Source: Vibrio tubiashii (lineage in GTDB: Bacteria > Pseudomonadota > Gammaproteobacteria > Enterobacterales > Vibrionaceae). From it: a stretch of DNA of 64,000 nucleotides. Below, piece by piece: positions 50,815 through 60,240 of this stretch. The DNA lies in assembly GCF_028551255.1 (NCBI RefSeq), contig NZ_CP117029.1:558001-622000 (forward strand), given 5' to 3'. Numbering within the stretch: position 1 is the stretch's first letter; each line of letters begins with the position of its first letter. A model generated the notes under the pieces. The model worked only from the letters and a program-made list of their open reading frames with translations, was not told where the DNA came from and made no database searches. The translations under genes were made by a program, and so were the position numbers.

Positions 50815-52341
50815 TTAAAGGATACCCTTGGGAACAATTCTTCTGATTTTTACCCCTATTTGTTTAAAGATACTGACCTTATGATCCGGGTTGAAGTCTT
50901 CGCTAATAAGCCACGCGTTTTCTGGTTCCATCTCGATTCTCATTGCAGCATTTACACCATCAGTAATCTCTGGTGAATGAATGACAGTAAAGCTTTCTGT
51001 ATTGAGGTTAGCGCTACGAGGGTCAAAGTTATAAGTACCGACAATCGTTATATGGTCATCAATGGTCATCGTCTTAGCATGTAAGCCAAAGATAGGCGTG
51101 GTGGGTAAGCGTTTAAACATATGTTCAGTCATAACTCGCTGACGAACTTTGGCATCTGGCTTGAACTCATAGATCTCGACGCCTGTTTTTATTAGCGCAG
51201 AGCGATTCCTTTGATAGCCACTAAACGCTTCTAGATTGTCGTTGGAGGCCAGGCTGTTGGTGAGGATCTTTATCTCTACCCCTTTATCGACTAATTGACG
51301 AAGAAACTTACGGTCTGCCTTAGTAGTGACTAGATAAGGTGTCTGAATCAAAATACTTTTCTCAGCACTTTCTGCGAGTTCAATCAACTTGCTTCTTGTA
51401 ATACTCCCACCGCCAAGAAAAGTTTGCTGATCGTTTTTACCGGGTTTATCTGAGACGTATTCCACCTTCTCAAGGAATCTAAAGCGTCCTTGGTCCATCA
51501 AGCGGTCAAAAGTTTGTGGCACTTTCTCGATTTCAGCTTTTATCTCAGGATGGAAGTTCTCAGGGTTACACGAGTAAGAATGCAGGCGGGAGAAGTCAGG
51601 GTTCTTAGGGTAAGGATTATTACCAACCAGTTTCTCAACTCCCACACTTAACTCATGGTTCCAAAATTCATTAAATGACCTTTTTAAATCTGATACCGCT
51701 TTACCCGCGAGAAAGACGTCGCGATCTCTGAAATTATACTCGTGGTCAAAACCGAAATACTCGTCCGCAATGTTGCGTCCTCCAGTAACGGCTATCTGGT
51801 CGTCGACCAAAAATACTTTGTTATGCATTCTTTGATTTAAACCGTGAAAGTCAGTAAGCAAGGTACCAAGCTTATTGATGATGTTCTTGCCTATGTTCAC
51901 ATTTGGGTTATAGATTTTTATCTCTATATTTTCATGGGCATCGAGCATTAGAAGTTCATCACCTTTCGCGTTTAGCATGATGTCATCAATTAACACTCTG
52001 ACTTTTACTCCGCGTTCGGCCGCGCGAACAAGGTGGTCTGTTGCAATTAGGCCAATGTTGTCTACCGAGAATATAAAGTACTGAATATCAATGCTGTGTT
52101 CTGCTCTATCCGTTATCCAAGCTCTAGACATCATGGCTTCCGCACCTTGCTCCAAAACATATACGCCAGTTGCATTGTCTAGCTTTGATTGGAAGGGCTT
52201 AATGTAATGAGAGAGAGGTTCTACTTGATGCTGTTGGATTGAATCGCAATGATCTATTTCAGAAAGTGGCACACTGTCTGGGTCTGAGCCACAGCCAACT
52301 AAAAGTAGAGTAAGAGAGTAGAAAAGAGGTTTTATCTTCAT
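50815..52341 (-). CDS. Phospholipase D-family lipoprotein (cardiolipin synthase ClsC-like)
   Basis: This 508-residue protein has a lipoprotein signal (LTLLLVGCGSD, Cys near 17) and two HKD motifs. The first is HNKVFLVDD in QRMHNKVFLVDDQIAVTGG; the second is HAKTMTIDD followed by GTYNFDPRSANLNTE. This layout is that of E. coli ClsC (YmdC), which makes cardiolipin from PG and PE. ClsC needs a partner, YmdB; no such gene is adjacent here. Membrane anchoring would be via a lipid, probably facing the periplasm. It stands alone after the rRNA operon. Confidence 0.85.
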   Translation of the reverse strand: MKIKPLFYSLTLLLVGCGSDPDSVPLSEIDHCDSIQQHQVEPLSHYIKPFQSKLDNATGVYVLEQGAEAMMSRAWITDRAEHSIDIQYFIFSVDNIGLIATDHLVRAAERGVKVRVLIDDIMLNAKGDELLMLDAHENIEIKIYNPNVNIGKNIINKLGTLLTDFHGLNQRMHNKVFLVDDQIAVTGGRNIADEYFGFDHEYNFRDRDVFLAGKAVSDLKRSFNEFWNHELSVGVEKLVGNNPYPKNPDFSRLHSYSCNPENFHPEIKAEIEKVPQTFDRLMDQGRFRFLEKVEYVSDKPGKNDQQTFLGGGSITRSKLIELAESAEKSILIQTPYLVTTKADRKFLRQLVDKGVEIKILTNSLASNDNLEAFSGYQRNRSALIKTGVEIYEFKPDAKVRQRVMTEHMFKRLPTTPIFGLHAKTMTIDDHITIVGTYNFDPRSANLNTESFTVIHSPEITDGVNAAMRIEMEPENAWLISEDFNPDHKVSIFKQIGVKIRRIVPKGIL

Positions 52342-52465
52342 GCGTTAGTATCGATACATCCGTTGTCTTCAAATAGGCATCACTTTCTTATCACACATTG
52401 CCTTAGTTATGTGTCTATAGCGACTTAATAGCTGAGTTAGCTCCCAATTATAGATAGTGTAGATA

Positions 52466-52493
52466 CAAAAAAGCCCACTCATTGGAGTGGGCT
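52466..52493 (-). terminator. Terminator after suhB
   Basis: AGCCCACTC and GAGTGGGCT pair around ATTG. On the minus strand a TTTTTT run follows (A-run at 52467-52472). Confidence 0.9.
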
Positions 52494-52522
52494 AAAAATT
52501 TCAGCTGTGACGGAGCTTGAGA

Positions 52523-53326
52523 TTATTTTAGTAGTGCTTCATTGCCGTTTTCACGGATGTGCTTAAGCATACCTTTAACGCCGCGAGCGCTTGAAGCCAC
52601 AACGTTGCCTGACTTCATGTAGTCAGTGCCGCCTGCAAAATCAGTTACGATAGCGCCTGCTTCACGAGCAATCAGTTCGCCTGCAGCGATATCCCAAGGC
52701 TTAAGGCCAAGCTCGAAGAAACCATCAACTCGGCCAGCTGCTAGGTAACATAGGTCAAGAGCAGCTGAACCAGTGCGACGGAAATCAGAGCAATCTACGA
52801 ATAGAGCTGACATGATCTTGAAGTAAGACTCAGAGTGTTGCTTTTGCTTGAATGGGAAGCCTGTTGCTAGAACAGTGCCTTGAAGGTCTTTTAGTTGTTT
52901 AACGCGGATACGAGCGTTATTTAGCTGAGCGCCAGCACCACGTTGTGCAGTGAATAGCTCGTTAAGCATTGGGTCGTATACACACGCTACTTCAGTTTTA
53001 CCTTTGATACGAACAGCGATAGATACAGAGAAATGTGGCAAACCTTTAACAAAGTTTGTTGTGCCATCCAGTGGGTCGATGATCCATTGTACGTCTTTAT
53101 CTTTACCTTCGATTACGCCGTTTTCCTCAGCAACGATCTCGTGCTCAGGGTAAGACGCTTTGATTGTATCGATAATTAGAGTTTCAGCTTCTTTGTCTAC
53201 GTTAGTAACAAAGTCATTCGCGCCTTTTTGAGTCGATTCGATCTTCTCAGCATTTTCTAAAGATTTAGCAATATGGTTGCCTGCTTTTCGTGCAGCACGA
53301 ATAGCGATATTAAGCATTGGATGCAT
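52523..53326 (-). CDS. suhB: SuhB, inositol monophosphatase / Nus factor
   Basis: SuhB (267 residues) is a Mg-dependent, Li-sensitive inositol-1-phosphatase. The signature WIIDPLDGTTNFVKGLPHF and the later WDIAAGELIAREAGA metal motif are intact. In E. coli it also binds RNA polymerase and helps rRNA antitermination and folding. It is divergent from trmJ, as in E. coli, with 178 bp between the two starts. Confidence 0.96.
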   Translation of the reverse strand: MHPMLNIAIRAARKAGNHIAKSLENAEKIESTQKGANDFVTNVDKEAETLIIDTIKASYPEHEIVAEENGVIEGKDKDVQWIIDPLDGTTNFVKGLPHFSVSIAVRIKGKTEVACVYDPMLNELFTAQRGAGAQLNNARIRVKQLKDLQGTVLATGFPFKQKQHSESYFKIMSALFVDCSDFRRTGSAALDLCYLAAGRVDGFFELGLKPWDIAAGELIAREAGAIVTDFAGGTDYMKSGNVVASSARGVKGMLKHIRENGNEALLK

Positions 53327-53435
53327 ACTAATTTCCCAACGGATGTTAAAGAACAGAAAAACGGGCGGCAGTATACCAGATAAATAGTGAAATGGAAGTG
53401 GTTAATTTTTGCACTTTTAGTTTTATTAGTAGAAA

Positions 53436-53460
53436 GGGTCTGACCATTTTACTCAGGTAT
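53436..53460. promoter_or_regulatory. IscR type 1-like site upstream of trmJ
   Basis: This 25-bp stretch with TGACCATTTTACTCAGGTAT agrees with site B of the isc promoter (54283-54307) at 19 of 25 positions. It lies 45 bp before the trmJ start. Confidence 0.55.
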
Positions 53461-53504
53461 ATGGTACTATCTTGCAGCTCAAATTTTGTGTTCGGAAATC
53501 ATCA

Positions 53505-54236
53505 ATGCTTAACAACGTAAAAGTCGTCCTTGTCGGCACTTCTCACTCAGGGAATATTGGCTCAGCAGCCCGTGCAATGAAGGTTATGGGGTTATCCAAC
53601 CTAGTGCTCGTCGATCCTCAGTGTAGCGTTGATGAACAAACCCTAGCGTTAGCGGCAGGCGCGGCAGATATCGCTCAGAATGCTCAAGTTGTATCGACTT
53701 TGACTGAAGCGGTAGCCGATTGCGCATTAGTCGTCGGTTCTAGTGCTCGCTCACGTACTCTAGAGTGGCCGATGCTTGAGCCGCGTGAATGCGGCCAGAA
53801 GTTTGTTGAAGAAGGTCAATCTGCACCAGTGGCTTTAGTCTTTGGACGAGAGCGCACCGGGCTGACTAACGAAGAGCTACAAACTTGCCATTATCACGTA
53901 TGTATCCCTGCGAATCCTGAATACAGTTCGCTGAATTTGGCGATGGCGGTTCAGACATTGAGTTACGAAGTACGAATGGCTTACTTAGAGCGTGAGCAAA
54001 GCCAATATGAACCACAAGAGTCGGCTGAGTACCCAAGGCACAAAGAATTAGAATTATTTTTCTCACACCTTGAAAAAGTGGCTCAAGAGACCCAATTTAT
54101 CAGTGAAGATCAGCCTGGCAAGGTAATGAATAAGCTACGTAGATTGTTTAATCGAGCTAGGCCCGAATCACAAGAGCTTAATATTCTGCGCGGTATCTTA
54201 ACTTCAATTGAGAAGCGTATCTCTCAGCAAAAATAA
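53505..54236 (+). CDS. trmJ: tRNA Cm32/Um32 methyltransferase TrmJ
   Basis: TrmJ (243 residues) is a SPOUT-class enzyme that 2'-O-methylates tRNA position 32. I chose the ATG at 53505 ([26 protein letters not shown]). [14 protein letters not shown] and the knot region [17 protein letters not shown] are SPOUT marks. The C-terminal part (about 170-243) helps RNA binding. It precedes iscR by 113 bp, as in other gammaproteobacteria. Confidence 0.95.
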   Translation: MLNNVKVVLVGTSHSGNIGSAARAMKVMGLSNLVLVDPQCSVDEQTLALAAGAADIAQNAQVVSTLTEAVADCALVVGSSARSRTLEWPMLEPRECGQKFVEEGQSAPVALVFGRERTGLTNEELQTCHYHVCIPANPEYSSLNLAMAVQTLSYEVRMAYLEREQSQYEPQESAEYPRHKELELFFSHLEKVAQETQFISEDQPGKVMNKLRRLFNRARPESQELNILRGILTSIEKRISQQK

Positions 54237-54257
54237 CCACCACAATTTAATGGTTAA

Positions 54258-54307
54258 ATACCTGACTAAATTAGTCAATTAAATACTTGACCATTTTAGT
54301 CAGGTAT
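54258..54307. promoter_or_regulatory. Two adjacent IscR type 1 sites of the isc promoter
   Basis: Site A (54258-54282, ATACCTGACTAAATTAGTCA) and site B (54283-54307, ending TTTTAGTCAGGTAT) abut each other. Both fit the type 1 pattern ATASYYGACT...AGTCRRSTAT bound by [2Fe-2S]-IscR. TTGACC in site B with GACAAT 17 bp later could be the promoter it blocks. Confidence 0.85.
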
Positions 54308-54320
54308 GTGACAATTCATA

Positions 54321-54337
54321 CCACATAAACGGTGTGG
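54321..54337. promoter_or_regulatory. Candidate IscR type 2 site before iscR
   Basis: CCACATAAACGGTGTGG fits the type 2 core CCxYA-N7-TRxGG exactly and is followed by ATAT. It ends 12 bp before the iscR ATG, inside the 5' leader. It could also fold as a small hairpin. Confidence 0.55.
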
Positions 54338-54349
54338 ATATGGTGTTAT

Positions 54350-54856
54350 ATGAGACTTACATCTAAAGGAAGATACGCAGTGACAGCCATGTTAGATGTG
54401 GCTCTGCATTCGCAACAGAACCCTGTACCTCTGGCTGATATTTCAGAGCGTCAAGGTATCTCTTTGTCTTACTTAGAGCAGCTTTTTTCTAAGTTACGTA
54501 AAGCTGGCCTCGTAGCTAGTGTACGTGGTCCTGGTGGCGGTTACCGCCTCGGTGAAGACGCTCATTCAATCGCAATCGGTACTGTCATTGCCGCGGTAGA
54601 TGAGTCAGTGGATGCAACAAAATGTAATGGTAAAGGAGATTGCCAAGGTGGTTCTCGTTGCCTTACGCACACACTGTGGCGTGACCTAAGTTCACGTATC
54701 AGTGACTTCTTGAATAACATCACTCTAGGTGAGTTGATGAAAGACAATGAAGTACTAGAAATTTCAGATCGACAAGATATTGATCTTGCCGTTAATCATG
54801 GGTTCGCTACTAAAAATACAAACACCGCGCCCATCGGTGTAAACGTCCGCTCATAA
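54350..54856 (+). CDS. iscR: Iron-sulfur cluster regulator IscR
   Basis: IscR (168 residues, Rrf2 family) starts at the ATG at 54350 ([15 protein letters not shown]). The winged helix is at about 1-65. The [2Fe-2S] ligands C92, C98, C104 and H107 have exactly the E. coli numbering. Holo-IscR represses the isc operon and apo-IscR acts at type 2 sites. It is the first gene of iscRSUA-hscBA-fdx-iscX. Confidence 0.97.
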   Translation: MRLTSKGRYAVTAMLDVALHSQQNPVPLADISERQGISLSYLEQLFSKLRKAGLVASVRGPGGGYRLGEDAHSIAIGTVIAAVDESVDATKCNGKGDCQGGSRCLTHTLWRDLSSRISDFLNNITLGELMKDNEVLEISDRQDIDLAVNHGFATKNTNTAPIGVNVRS

Positions 54857-54885
54857 GCGGTTTGCCTGTTACATTGGAGTAGAAA

Positions 54886-56100
54886 ATGAAACTGCCTATT
54901 TATTTAGATTATTCAGCGACCTGTCCTGTTGATCCTCGTGTAGCTGAAAAAATGGTTCAGTACATGACTATGGACGGTACGTTTGGCAACCCAGCGTCTC
55001 GTTCGCACCGTTACGGCTGGCAGGCAGAAGAAGCAGTAGATACCGCTCGTGAGCAGATTGCAGACCTATTAAATGCAGACCCGCGTGAAATCGTATTCAC
55101 TTCTGGCGCAACTGAGTCAGACAACCTAGCGATTAAAGGTGCAGCGCGCTTCTATTCGAAGAAAGGCAAGCACGTAATCACTTGCAAAACAGAGCACAAA
55201 GCAGTTCTTGACCCATGCCGTCAACTAGAACGTGAAGGGTTTGAAGTCACTTACCTTGAGCCAGAGTCTAACGGTCTTATCGATCTTAAGAAGCTTGAAG
55301 CTGCAATGCGCGAAGATACCGTTCTTGTGTCTATCATGCACGTAAACAACGAGATCGGTGTTATCCAAGATATCTCTTCAATCGGCGAAATGTGTCGTGA
55401 GCGTAAGATTGTTTTCCACGTAGATGCCGCTCAATCAGCAGGTAAGCTACCTATCGACGTTCAAGAGATGAAAGTCGACCTGATCTCTATGTCAGCGCAC
55501 AAAGTATACGGTCCTAAAGGTATTGGCGCACTATACGTACGTCGTAAGCCACGTATTCGTCTAGAAGCACAAATGCACGGTGGTGGTCACGAACGTGGTT
55601 TCCGTTCAGGTACTCTAGCGACTCACCAAATCGTGGGTATGGGTGAAGCGTTCCGCATCGCGAAAGAAGAGATGCAGAAAGACTTCGATCATGCTCTAGC
55701 TCTACGTACTCGTCTTCTTGATGGCGTTAAAGATCTTGAAGCAGTCACGATCAACGGTGACCTTGAGCAGCGTGTACCTCACAACCTAAATATCAGCTTT
55801 GCTTTCGTTGAAGGTGAATCACTACTGATGTCGCTAAAAGATCTAGCGGTTTCTTCAGGTAGTGCTTGTACTTCAGCAAGTCTAGAGCCTTCATACGTTC
55901 TACGTGCTCTAGGTTTGGATGACGAGCTAGCTCACAGTTCAGTTCGTTTCTCATTTGGTCGTGCAACGACTGAAGCAGAGATCGACTACGCAATCGAACA
56001 AATTCGTACAGCAGTGATTAAACTGCGTGACATGTCTCCTCTATGGGATATGTACAAAGAAGGAATTGACCTAAGTACAGTTGAGTGGGCACACCACTAA
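54886..56100 (+). CDS. iscS: Cysteine desulfurase IscS
   Basis: IscS (404 residues) is a PLP enzyme that takes sulfur from cysteine for Fe-S clusters and tRNA thiolation. The Schiff-base lysine is K206 ([12 protein letters not shown]), and the persulfide cysteine is C328 in [17 protein letters not shown]; both match E. coli numbering. A GGAG ribosome-binding site precedes it. It donates sulfur to IscU, encoded next. Confidence 0.98.
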   Translation: MKLPIYLDYSATCPVDPRVAEKMVQYMTMDGTFGNPASRSHRYGWQAEEAVDTAREQIADLLNADPREIVFTSGATESDNLAIKGAARFYSKKGKHVITCKTEHKAVLDPCRQLEREGFEVTYLEPESNGLIDLKKLEAAMREDTVLVSIMHVNNEIGVIQDISSIGEMCRERKIVFHVDAAQSAGKLPIDVQEMKVDLISMSAHKVYGPKGIGALYVRRKPRIRLEAQMHGGGHERGFRSGTLATHQIVGMGEAFRIAKEEMQKDFDHALALRTRLLDGVKDLEAVTINGDLEQRVPHNLNISFAFVEGESLLMSLKDLAVSSGSACTSASLEPSYVLRALGLDDELAHSSVRFSFGRATTEAEIDYAIEQIRTAVIKLRDMSPLWDMYKEGIDLSTVEWAHH

Positions 56101-56151
56101 TACTGATTCAGTCATTCCAAGGATAGAAATAGAGGATTCGAGGTAAATATC

Positions 56152-56535
56152 ATGGCATATAGCGAAAAAGTAATTGATCACTACGAGAACCCACGTAACG
56201 TTGGTTCATTTGATAAAGAAGATCCAGCAGTAGGTAGCGGCATGGTTGGTGCTCCTGCGTGTGGTGACGTAATGAAACTTCAGATCAAGGTAACACCAGA
56301 AGGTATTATCGAAGACGCGAAGTTTAAAACTTACGGTTGTGGTAGTGCGATCGCATCAAGCTCACTTGTAACTGAGTGGGTAAAAGGCAAGAGCATTGAT
56401 GAAGCAGCAGCAATTAAAAATGCTGAAATCGCTGAAGAGCTAGAGCTTCCACCAGTAAAAGTTCACTGCTCAATTCTTGCTGAAGACGCAATCAAAGCAG
56501 CGGTTGCTGACTACAAGAAAAAACACCAAGAATAA
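56152..56535 (+). CDS. iscU: Fe-S cluster scaffold IscU
   Basis: IscU (127 residues) assembles [2Fe-2S] clusters. C37, D39, C63 and C106 are the cluster residues. LPPVK at 99-103 is the recognition site for the chaperone HscA, encoded downstream. Length and numbering match E. coli IscU. Confidence 0.98.
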   Translation: MAYSEKVIDHYENPRNVGSFDKEDPAVGSGMVGAPACGDVMKLQIKVTPEGIIEDAKFKTYGCGSAIASSSLVTEWVKGKSIDEAAAIKNAEIAEELELPPVKVHCSILAEDAIKAAVADYKKKHQE

Positions 56536-56602
56536 GTAATCTGTATATAATGGGGACCAGAACCCCCATTTCATTCGCGAAATAGACAAACTAAGGTGCA
56601 GT

Positions 56603-56926
56603 ATGGCCATTACAATGACAGAAACCGCGGCAAGTCGCGTTAGAACATTCCTAGAAAACCGAGGCAAAGGTATCGGTTTACGCTTGGGTGTGAAAACGAC
56701 CGGGTGTTCTGGTATGGCATATGTACTTGAATTCGTTGATGAGCTAAACGAAGAAGATTCAGTATTCGAGCATGAAGGCGTAAAGGTCATCATTGACCAA
56801 AAGAGCCTAGTGTACTTAGACGGCACTGAATTGGATTACGTTAAAGAAGGCCTCAACGAAGGGTTTGAATTCAATAACCCGAATGCTAAGAGCGAATGTG
56901 GTTGTGGTGAAAGCTTCAACGTGTAA
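56603..56926 (+). CDS. iscA: A-type Fe-S carrier IscA
   Basis: IscA (107 residues) carries clusters or iron to targets. The three ligand cysteines C35, C99 and C101 are present (TTGCSGMAY and ECGCGESF). Confidence 0.97.
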   Translation: MAITMTETAASRVRTFLENRGKGIGLRLGVKTTGCSGMAYVLEFVDELNEEDSVFEHEGVKVIIDQKSLVYLDGTELDYVKEGLNEGFEFNNPNAKSECGCGESFNV

Positions 56927-56982
56927 TTGATAAGGCCTGTGGGTTTAGGCTCACAGGTTTATTACCAAGGATAGAATTCTCC

Positions 56983-57498
56983 ATGAATTACTTTGAATTA
57001 TTTGGGCTACCAAGTCAGTTTAATCTGGATGGTAGCCTTCTTTCTTCACAATTCCGTGAACTTCAAAAACAGTTTCATCCTGATAACTTTGCGACTGCAT
57101 CTGAACGTGACCGTTTAATGGCGGTGCAAAAAGCTGCCGAGATCAACGACGCCTACCAAGTTCTGAAGAACCCTATCTCAAGAGCAGAATACATCTTGTC
57201 TGAGAATGGCGTAGAGATTCGGGGCGAACAGCAAACGATGCAAGATCCTATGTTCTTAATGGAGCAAATGGAGTTGCGTGAAGAACTAGAAGATATCTCT
57301 TCAAGCTCCGATGCAGAAGGTGCGTTGTTCGACTTTGAAAGCAAAGTGAGCAAAATGTTTAAGCAGCAACTGACTGCGACCGAGCAAGATTTAAATCAAA
57401 CGGACTGGCAGCAAGCGGCTGACCGAGTTCGTAAGCTTAAATTTATTGCCAAACTACAGAACGAAATCGAACTAGTGGAAGACAAACTCTTCGGCTAG
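56983..57498 (+). CDS. hscB: Co-chaperone HscB (J-type)
   Basis: HscB (171 residues) has an N-terminal J domain with HPD at 32-34 and a C-terminal three-helix domain that binds IscU. It delivers IscU to HscA and stimulates its ATPase. It sits between iscA and hscA, 19 bp before the latter. Confidence 0.97.
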   Translation: MNYFELFGLPSQFNLDGSLLSSQFRELQKQFHPDNFATASERDRLMAVQKAAEINDAYQVLKNPISRAEYILSENGVEIRGEQQTMQDPMFLMEQMELREELEDISSSSDAEGALFDFESKVSKMFKQQLTATEQDLNQTDWQQAADRVRKLKFIAKLQNEIELVEDKLFG

Positions 57499-57517
57499 TG
57501 CAATACAAGGACCACCC

Positions 57518-59371
57518 ATGGCATTACTTCAAATTGCAGAACCGGGTCAAAGCTCGGCTCCACATGAGCATAAACTTGCAGCTGGCATTGACTTAGGTAC
57601 GACTAACTCACTGGTGGCTTCAGTTCGAAGTGGCGACGCGGCAACATTGCAAGATGAGCAAGGTCAAAGCATCTTACCTTCTGTTGTTAACTACTCAGGA
57701 GAGACTCCCGAAGTTGGTTATGCAGCGAAAGATAAAGCAGAAGTTGATCCAGCCAATACCATTATCTCAGTGAAGCGACTGTTAGGCCGTTCACTAGAAG
57801 ATATTCAAGCGCGCTATCCAAATCTTCCTTACCAGTTTAAAGCGAGTGACAACGGCCTGCCGGTACTGCAAACGGCAAGTGGGGATAAAAACCCGATTGA
57901 AGTATCCGCTGAAATTCTGAAGTCGCTAGGTCAGCGTGCTGAGAAAACACTAGGTGGAGAGTTAGCGGGTGTGGTCATTACTGTTCCTGCTTACTTTGAT
58001 GACGCTCAGCGTGCTGGAACCAAAGATGCGGCTAAGCTCGCAGGTTTGCATGTATTAAGACTGCTTAATGAGCCGACAGCGGCTGCGATTGCATACGGAC
58101 TAGACTCTGGTCAAGAAGGTGTAATTGCCGTATACGATTTGGGTGGCGGTACGTTTGATATCTCTATCCTACGTCTATCTAAAGGCGTGTTTGAAGTACT
58201 GGCAACGGGTGGCGATTCTGCACTTGGTGGTGACGATTTTGACCACCTACTGGCTGACTACCTGCTTGAAAAATCGGGTAACACAGAGACTTTAACCGCA
58301 ACGCAGATGCGCACAGTTTTGAATGTAGCTAGTGCGACTAAAATTGCTTTCTCAGATAAAGATTCCGTAGAGGTTGATGTTCTAGGTTGGCAAGGTAGCG
58401 TTTCTCGCGATGAGTTTGAAGACTTGATTCGCCCACTCGTTAAGAAGACTTTGATGTCTTGTCGCCGTGCATTGAAAGACGCACAAGTTGACGCCGAAGA
58501 TGTGCTAGAAGCGGTTATGGTAGGCGGTTCTACACGTACGCTGCTTGTAAGAGAAATGGTGGGTGACTTCTTTGGTCGTAAGCCGCTAACCAGCATTAAC
58601 CCGGATGAAGTAGTGGCGATTGGCGCTGGTATTCAAGCCGATATTTTAGCGGGTAACAAGCCTGACTCTGAAATGCTACTACTCGACGTTATTCCTCTAT
58701 CCCTTGGTATCGAAACCATGGGCGGATTGGTTGAGAAGATCGTCCCACGCAACACGACAATTCCAGTTGCGCGAGCTCAAGAATTTACCACGTTTAAAGA
58801 TGGTCAAACGGCAATGAGCGTTCATGTTGTTCAAGGTGAACGTGAAATGGTTGATGACTGTCGCTCTCTAGCGCGTTTCTCACTCAAAGGTATCCCACCG
58901 ATGGCGGCGGGGGCAGCGCATATCCGCGTGACCTATCAAGTCGATGCAGATGGCCTACTGTCTGTAACAGCGATGGAAAAGAGTACTGGTGTTCAGTCTG
59001 AGATTCAGGTTAAGCCATCTTATGGTTTGAGTGATGATGAAGTCGCTAACATGCTGCGCGATTCGATGACGTACGCTAAAGAAGACATGAATGCTAGAGC
59101 ACTAGCAGAACAACGCGTTGAAGCCGATCGCGTTATCGAAGGTTTGATTGCAGCAATGCAAGCAGATGGTGATGAGCTATTGTCTGAATCAGAACGTGGT
59201 GAACTGCTTAAAGCGATTGAGTCTTTGATTGAGCTGCGCAATGGTGACAACGCTGACGCGATAGAACAAGGTATCAAAGATACTGACAAGGCGAGCCAAG
59301 AGTTTGCTTCTCGCCGCATGGACAAATCAATTCGAGCTGCTTTGTCAGGTCAATCAGTAAATGATATTTAA
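57518..59371 (+). CDS. hscA: Hsp70-type chaperone HscA
   Basis: HscA (617 residues) is the specialised Hsp70 that acts on the LPPVK motif of IscU. Its ATPase domain shows [30 protein letters not shown] and [14 protein letters not shown]. The substrate domain is about 390-540 and is followed by the helical lid. Length matches E. coli HscA (616). Confidence 0.98.
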   Translation: MALLQIAEPGQSSAPHEHKLAAGIDLGTTNSLVASVRSGDAATLQDEQGQSILPSVVNYSGETPEVGYAAKDKAEVDPANTIISVKRLLGRSLEDIQARYPNLPYQFKASDNGLPVLQTASGDKNPIEVSAEILKSLGQRAEKTLGGELAGVVITVPAYFDDAQRAGTKDAAKLAGLHVLRLLNEPTAAAIAYGLDSGQEGVIAVYDLGGGTFDISILRLSKGVFEVLATGGDSALGGDDFDHLLADYLLEKSGNTETLTATQMRTVLNVASATKIAFSDKDSVEVDVLGWQGSVSRDEFEDLIRPLVKKTLMSCRRALKDAQVDAEDVLEAVMVGGSTRTLLVREMVGDFFGRKPLTSINPDEVVAIGAGIQADILAGNKPDSEMLLLDVIPLSLGIETMGGLVEKIVPRNTTIPVARAQEFTTFKDGQTAMSVHVVQGEREMVDDCRSLARFSLKGIPPMAAGAAHIRVTYQVDADGLLSVTAMEKSTGVQSEIQVKPSYGLSDDEVANMLRDSMTYAKEDMNARALAEQRVEADRVIEGLIAAMQADGDELLSESERGELLKAIESLIELRNGDNADAIEQGIKDTDKASQEFASRRMDKSIRAALSGQSVNDI

Positions 59372-59382
59372 GAGAAAGAGTT

Positions 59383-59721
59383 ATGCCTAAGATTATTGTA
59401 TTACCGCATGAAGATTTATGCCCAGAAGGTGCGGTTTTGGAAGCAAACAGTGGTGACACCGTTCTTGATGTTGCGCTAAAAAATGGCATTGGCATTGAAC
59501 ACGCATGTGAAAAGTCGTGCGCTTGTACGACGTGTCACGTGGTGATTCGTGAAGGTTTTGATTCACTAGAAGAGAGTGACGAGCTTGAAGATGACATGCT
59601 AGATAAAGCGTGGGGTCTTGAGCCAGAATCTCGCCTTGGTTGTCAGGCTAAAGTCGCAGACGAAGATCTTGTGGTAGAAATTCCAAAATATACTCTGAAT
59701 CACGCTTCAGAAGATCACTAA
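59383..59721 (+). CDS. fdx: [2Fe-2S] ferredoxin Fdx
   Basis: Fdx (112 residues) is the adrenodoxin-type ferredoxin of the isc system and supplies electrons. The cluster cysteines C42, C48, C51 and C87 are in HACEKSCACTTCH and RLGCQAK. It starts 11 bp after hscA. An ERIC element begins at the base after its stop. Confidence 0.97.
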   Translation: MPKIIVLPHEDLCPEGAVLEANSGDTVLDVALKNGIGIEHACEKSCACTTCHVVIREGFDSLEESDELEDDMLDKAWGLEPESRLGCQAKVADEDLVVEIPKYTLNHASEDH

Positions 59722-59847
59722 ATACTCTTCATACTTGAACCTGCAGCGTTGTTAACTGCGTAAGCTCCCCCTAATCACATAGAACACCTATGCTCATAGG
59801 GATGAGCTTACTTGTTGCCTAGCTGCAACTCCAATTATTTTGAGTAT
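59722..59847 (+). repeat. ERIC element, copy C
   Basis: This 126-bp element has terminal inverted repeats ATACTC and GAGTAT and the ERIC right end CTGCAACTCCAATTATTTTGAG. It closely resembles copy B, including the internal CCCCCTAATCACATAG. It lies between fdx and iscX, starting at the base after the fdx stop codon. Confidence 0.9.
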
Positions 59848-59894
59848 CCTGCATCTAGAGATGTGAGCAACAAGAATTACATAAGGAATTGGTT

Positions 59895-60089
59895 ATGAAA
59901 TGGACAGATTCACGCGATATTGCGATCGAGCTATGCGACAAGTTTCCAGAGGTAGATCCTAAAACAGTACGTTTTACCGATCTTCATCAGTGGATTACTG
60001 AGTTAGATGAGTTTGATGATGAGCCGAACCGATCTAATGAAAAGATTCTGGAAGCGGTGATCTTGTGCTGGATGGATGAAATGGATTAA
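59895..60089 (+). CDS. iscX: IscX, small acidic Fe-S assembly protein
   Basis: IscX (64 residues, pI clearly acidic) binds IscS and iron and modulates cluster assembly. The ATG at 59895 follows AAGGAA. The sequence [33 protein letters not shown] is diagnostic. In many relatives it lies only a few bases after fdx; here the ERIC copy pushes it 173 bp away. Confidence 0.95.
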   Translation: MKWTDSRDIAIELCDKFPEVDPKTVRFTDLHQWITELDEFDDEPNRSNEKILEAVILCWMDEMD

Positions 60090-60130
60090 TCCTTAAACGG
60101 AAACCCATCGCAGTTAACAAAATTTACTAA

Positions 60131-60160
60131 AAAAAACGGGCCTTATGGCCCGTTTTTTTA
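60131..60160 (+). terminator. Terminator of the isc operon
   Basis: A 13-bp stem made of an A-run plus ACGGGCC and GGCCCGT plus a T-run, with loop TTAT, closes the isc gene cluster. Confidence 0.93.
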
Positions 60161-60240
60161 TCAATTTCACATTAAAGTGTTAACATCCCTGAGTGAACAG
60201 AAAAAGGCGTAGGCAGCGCCAGTACAGACAAGGAGAAACC

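Noticed and set aside
50660..52522. Genomic island or integration site after tRNA-Trp
   Set aside because: There is no integrase, no repeat of the tRNA 3' end, and the following genes (PLD lipoprotein, suhB) are ordinary; suhB-trmJ-isc is core gene order.
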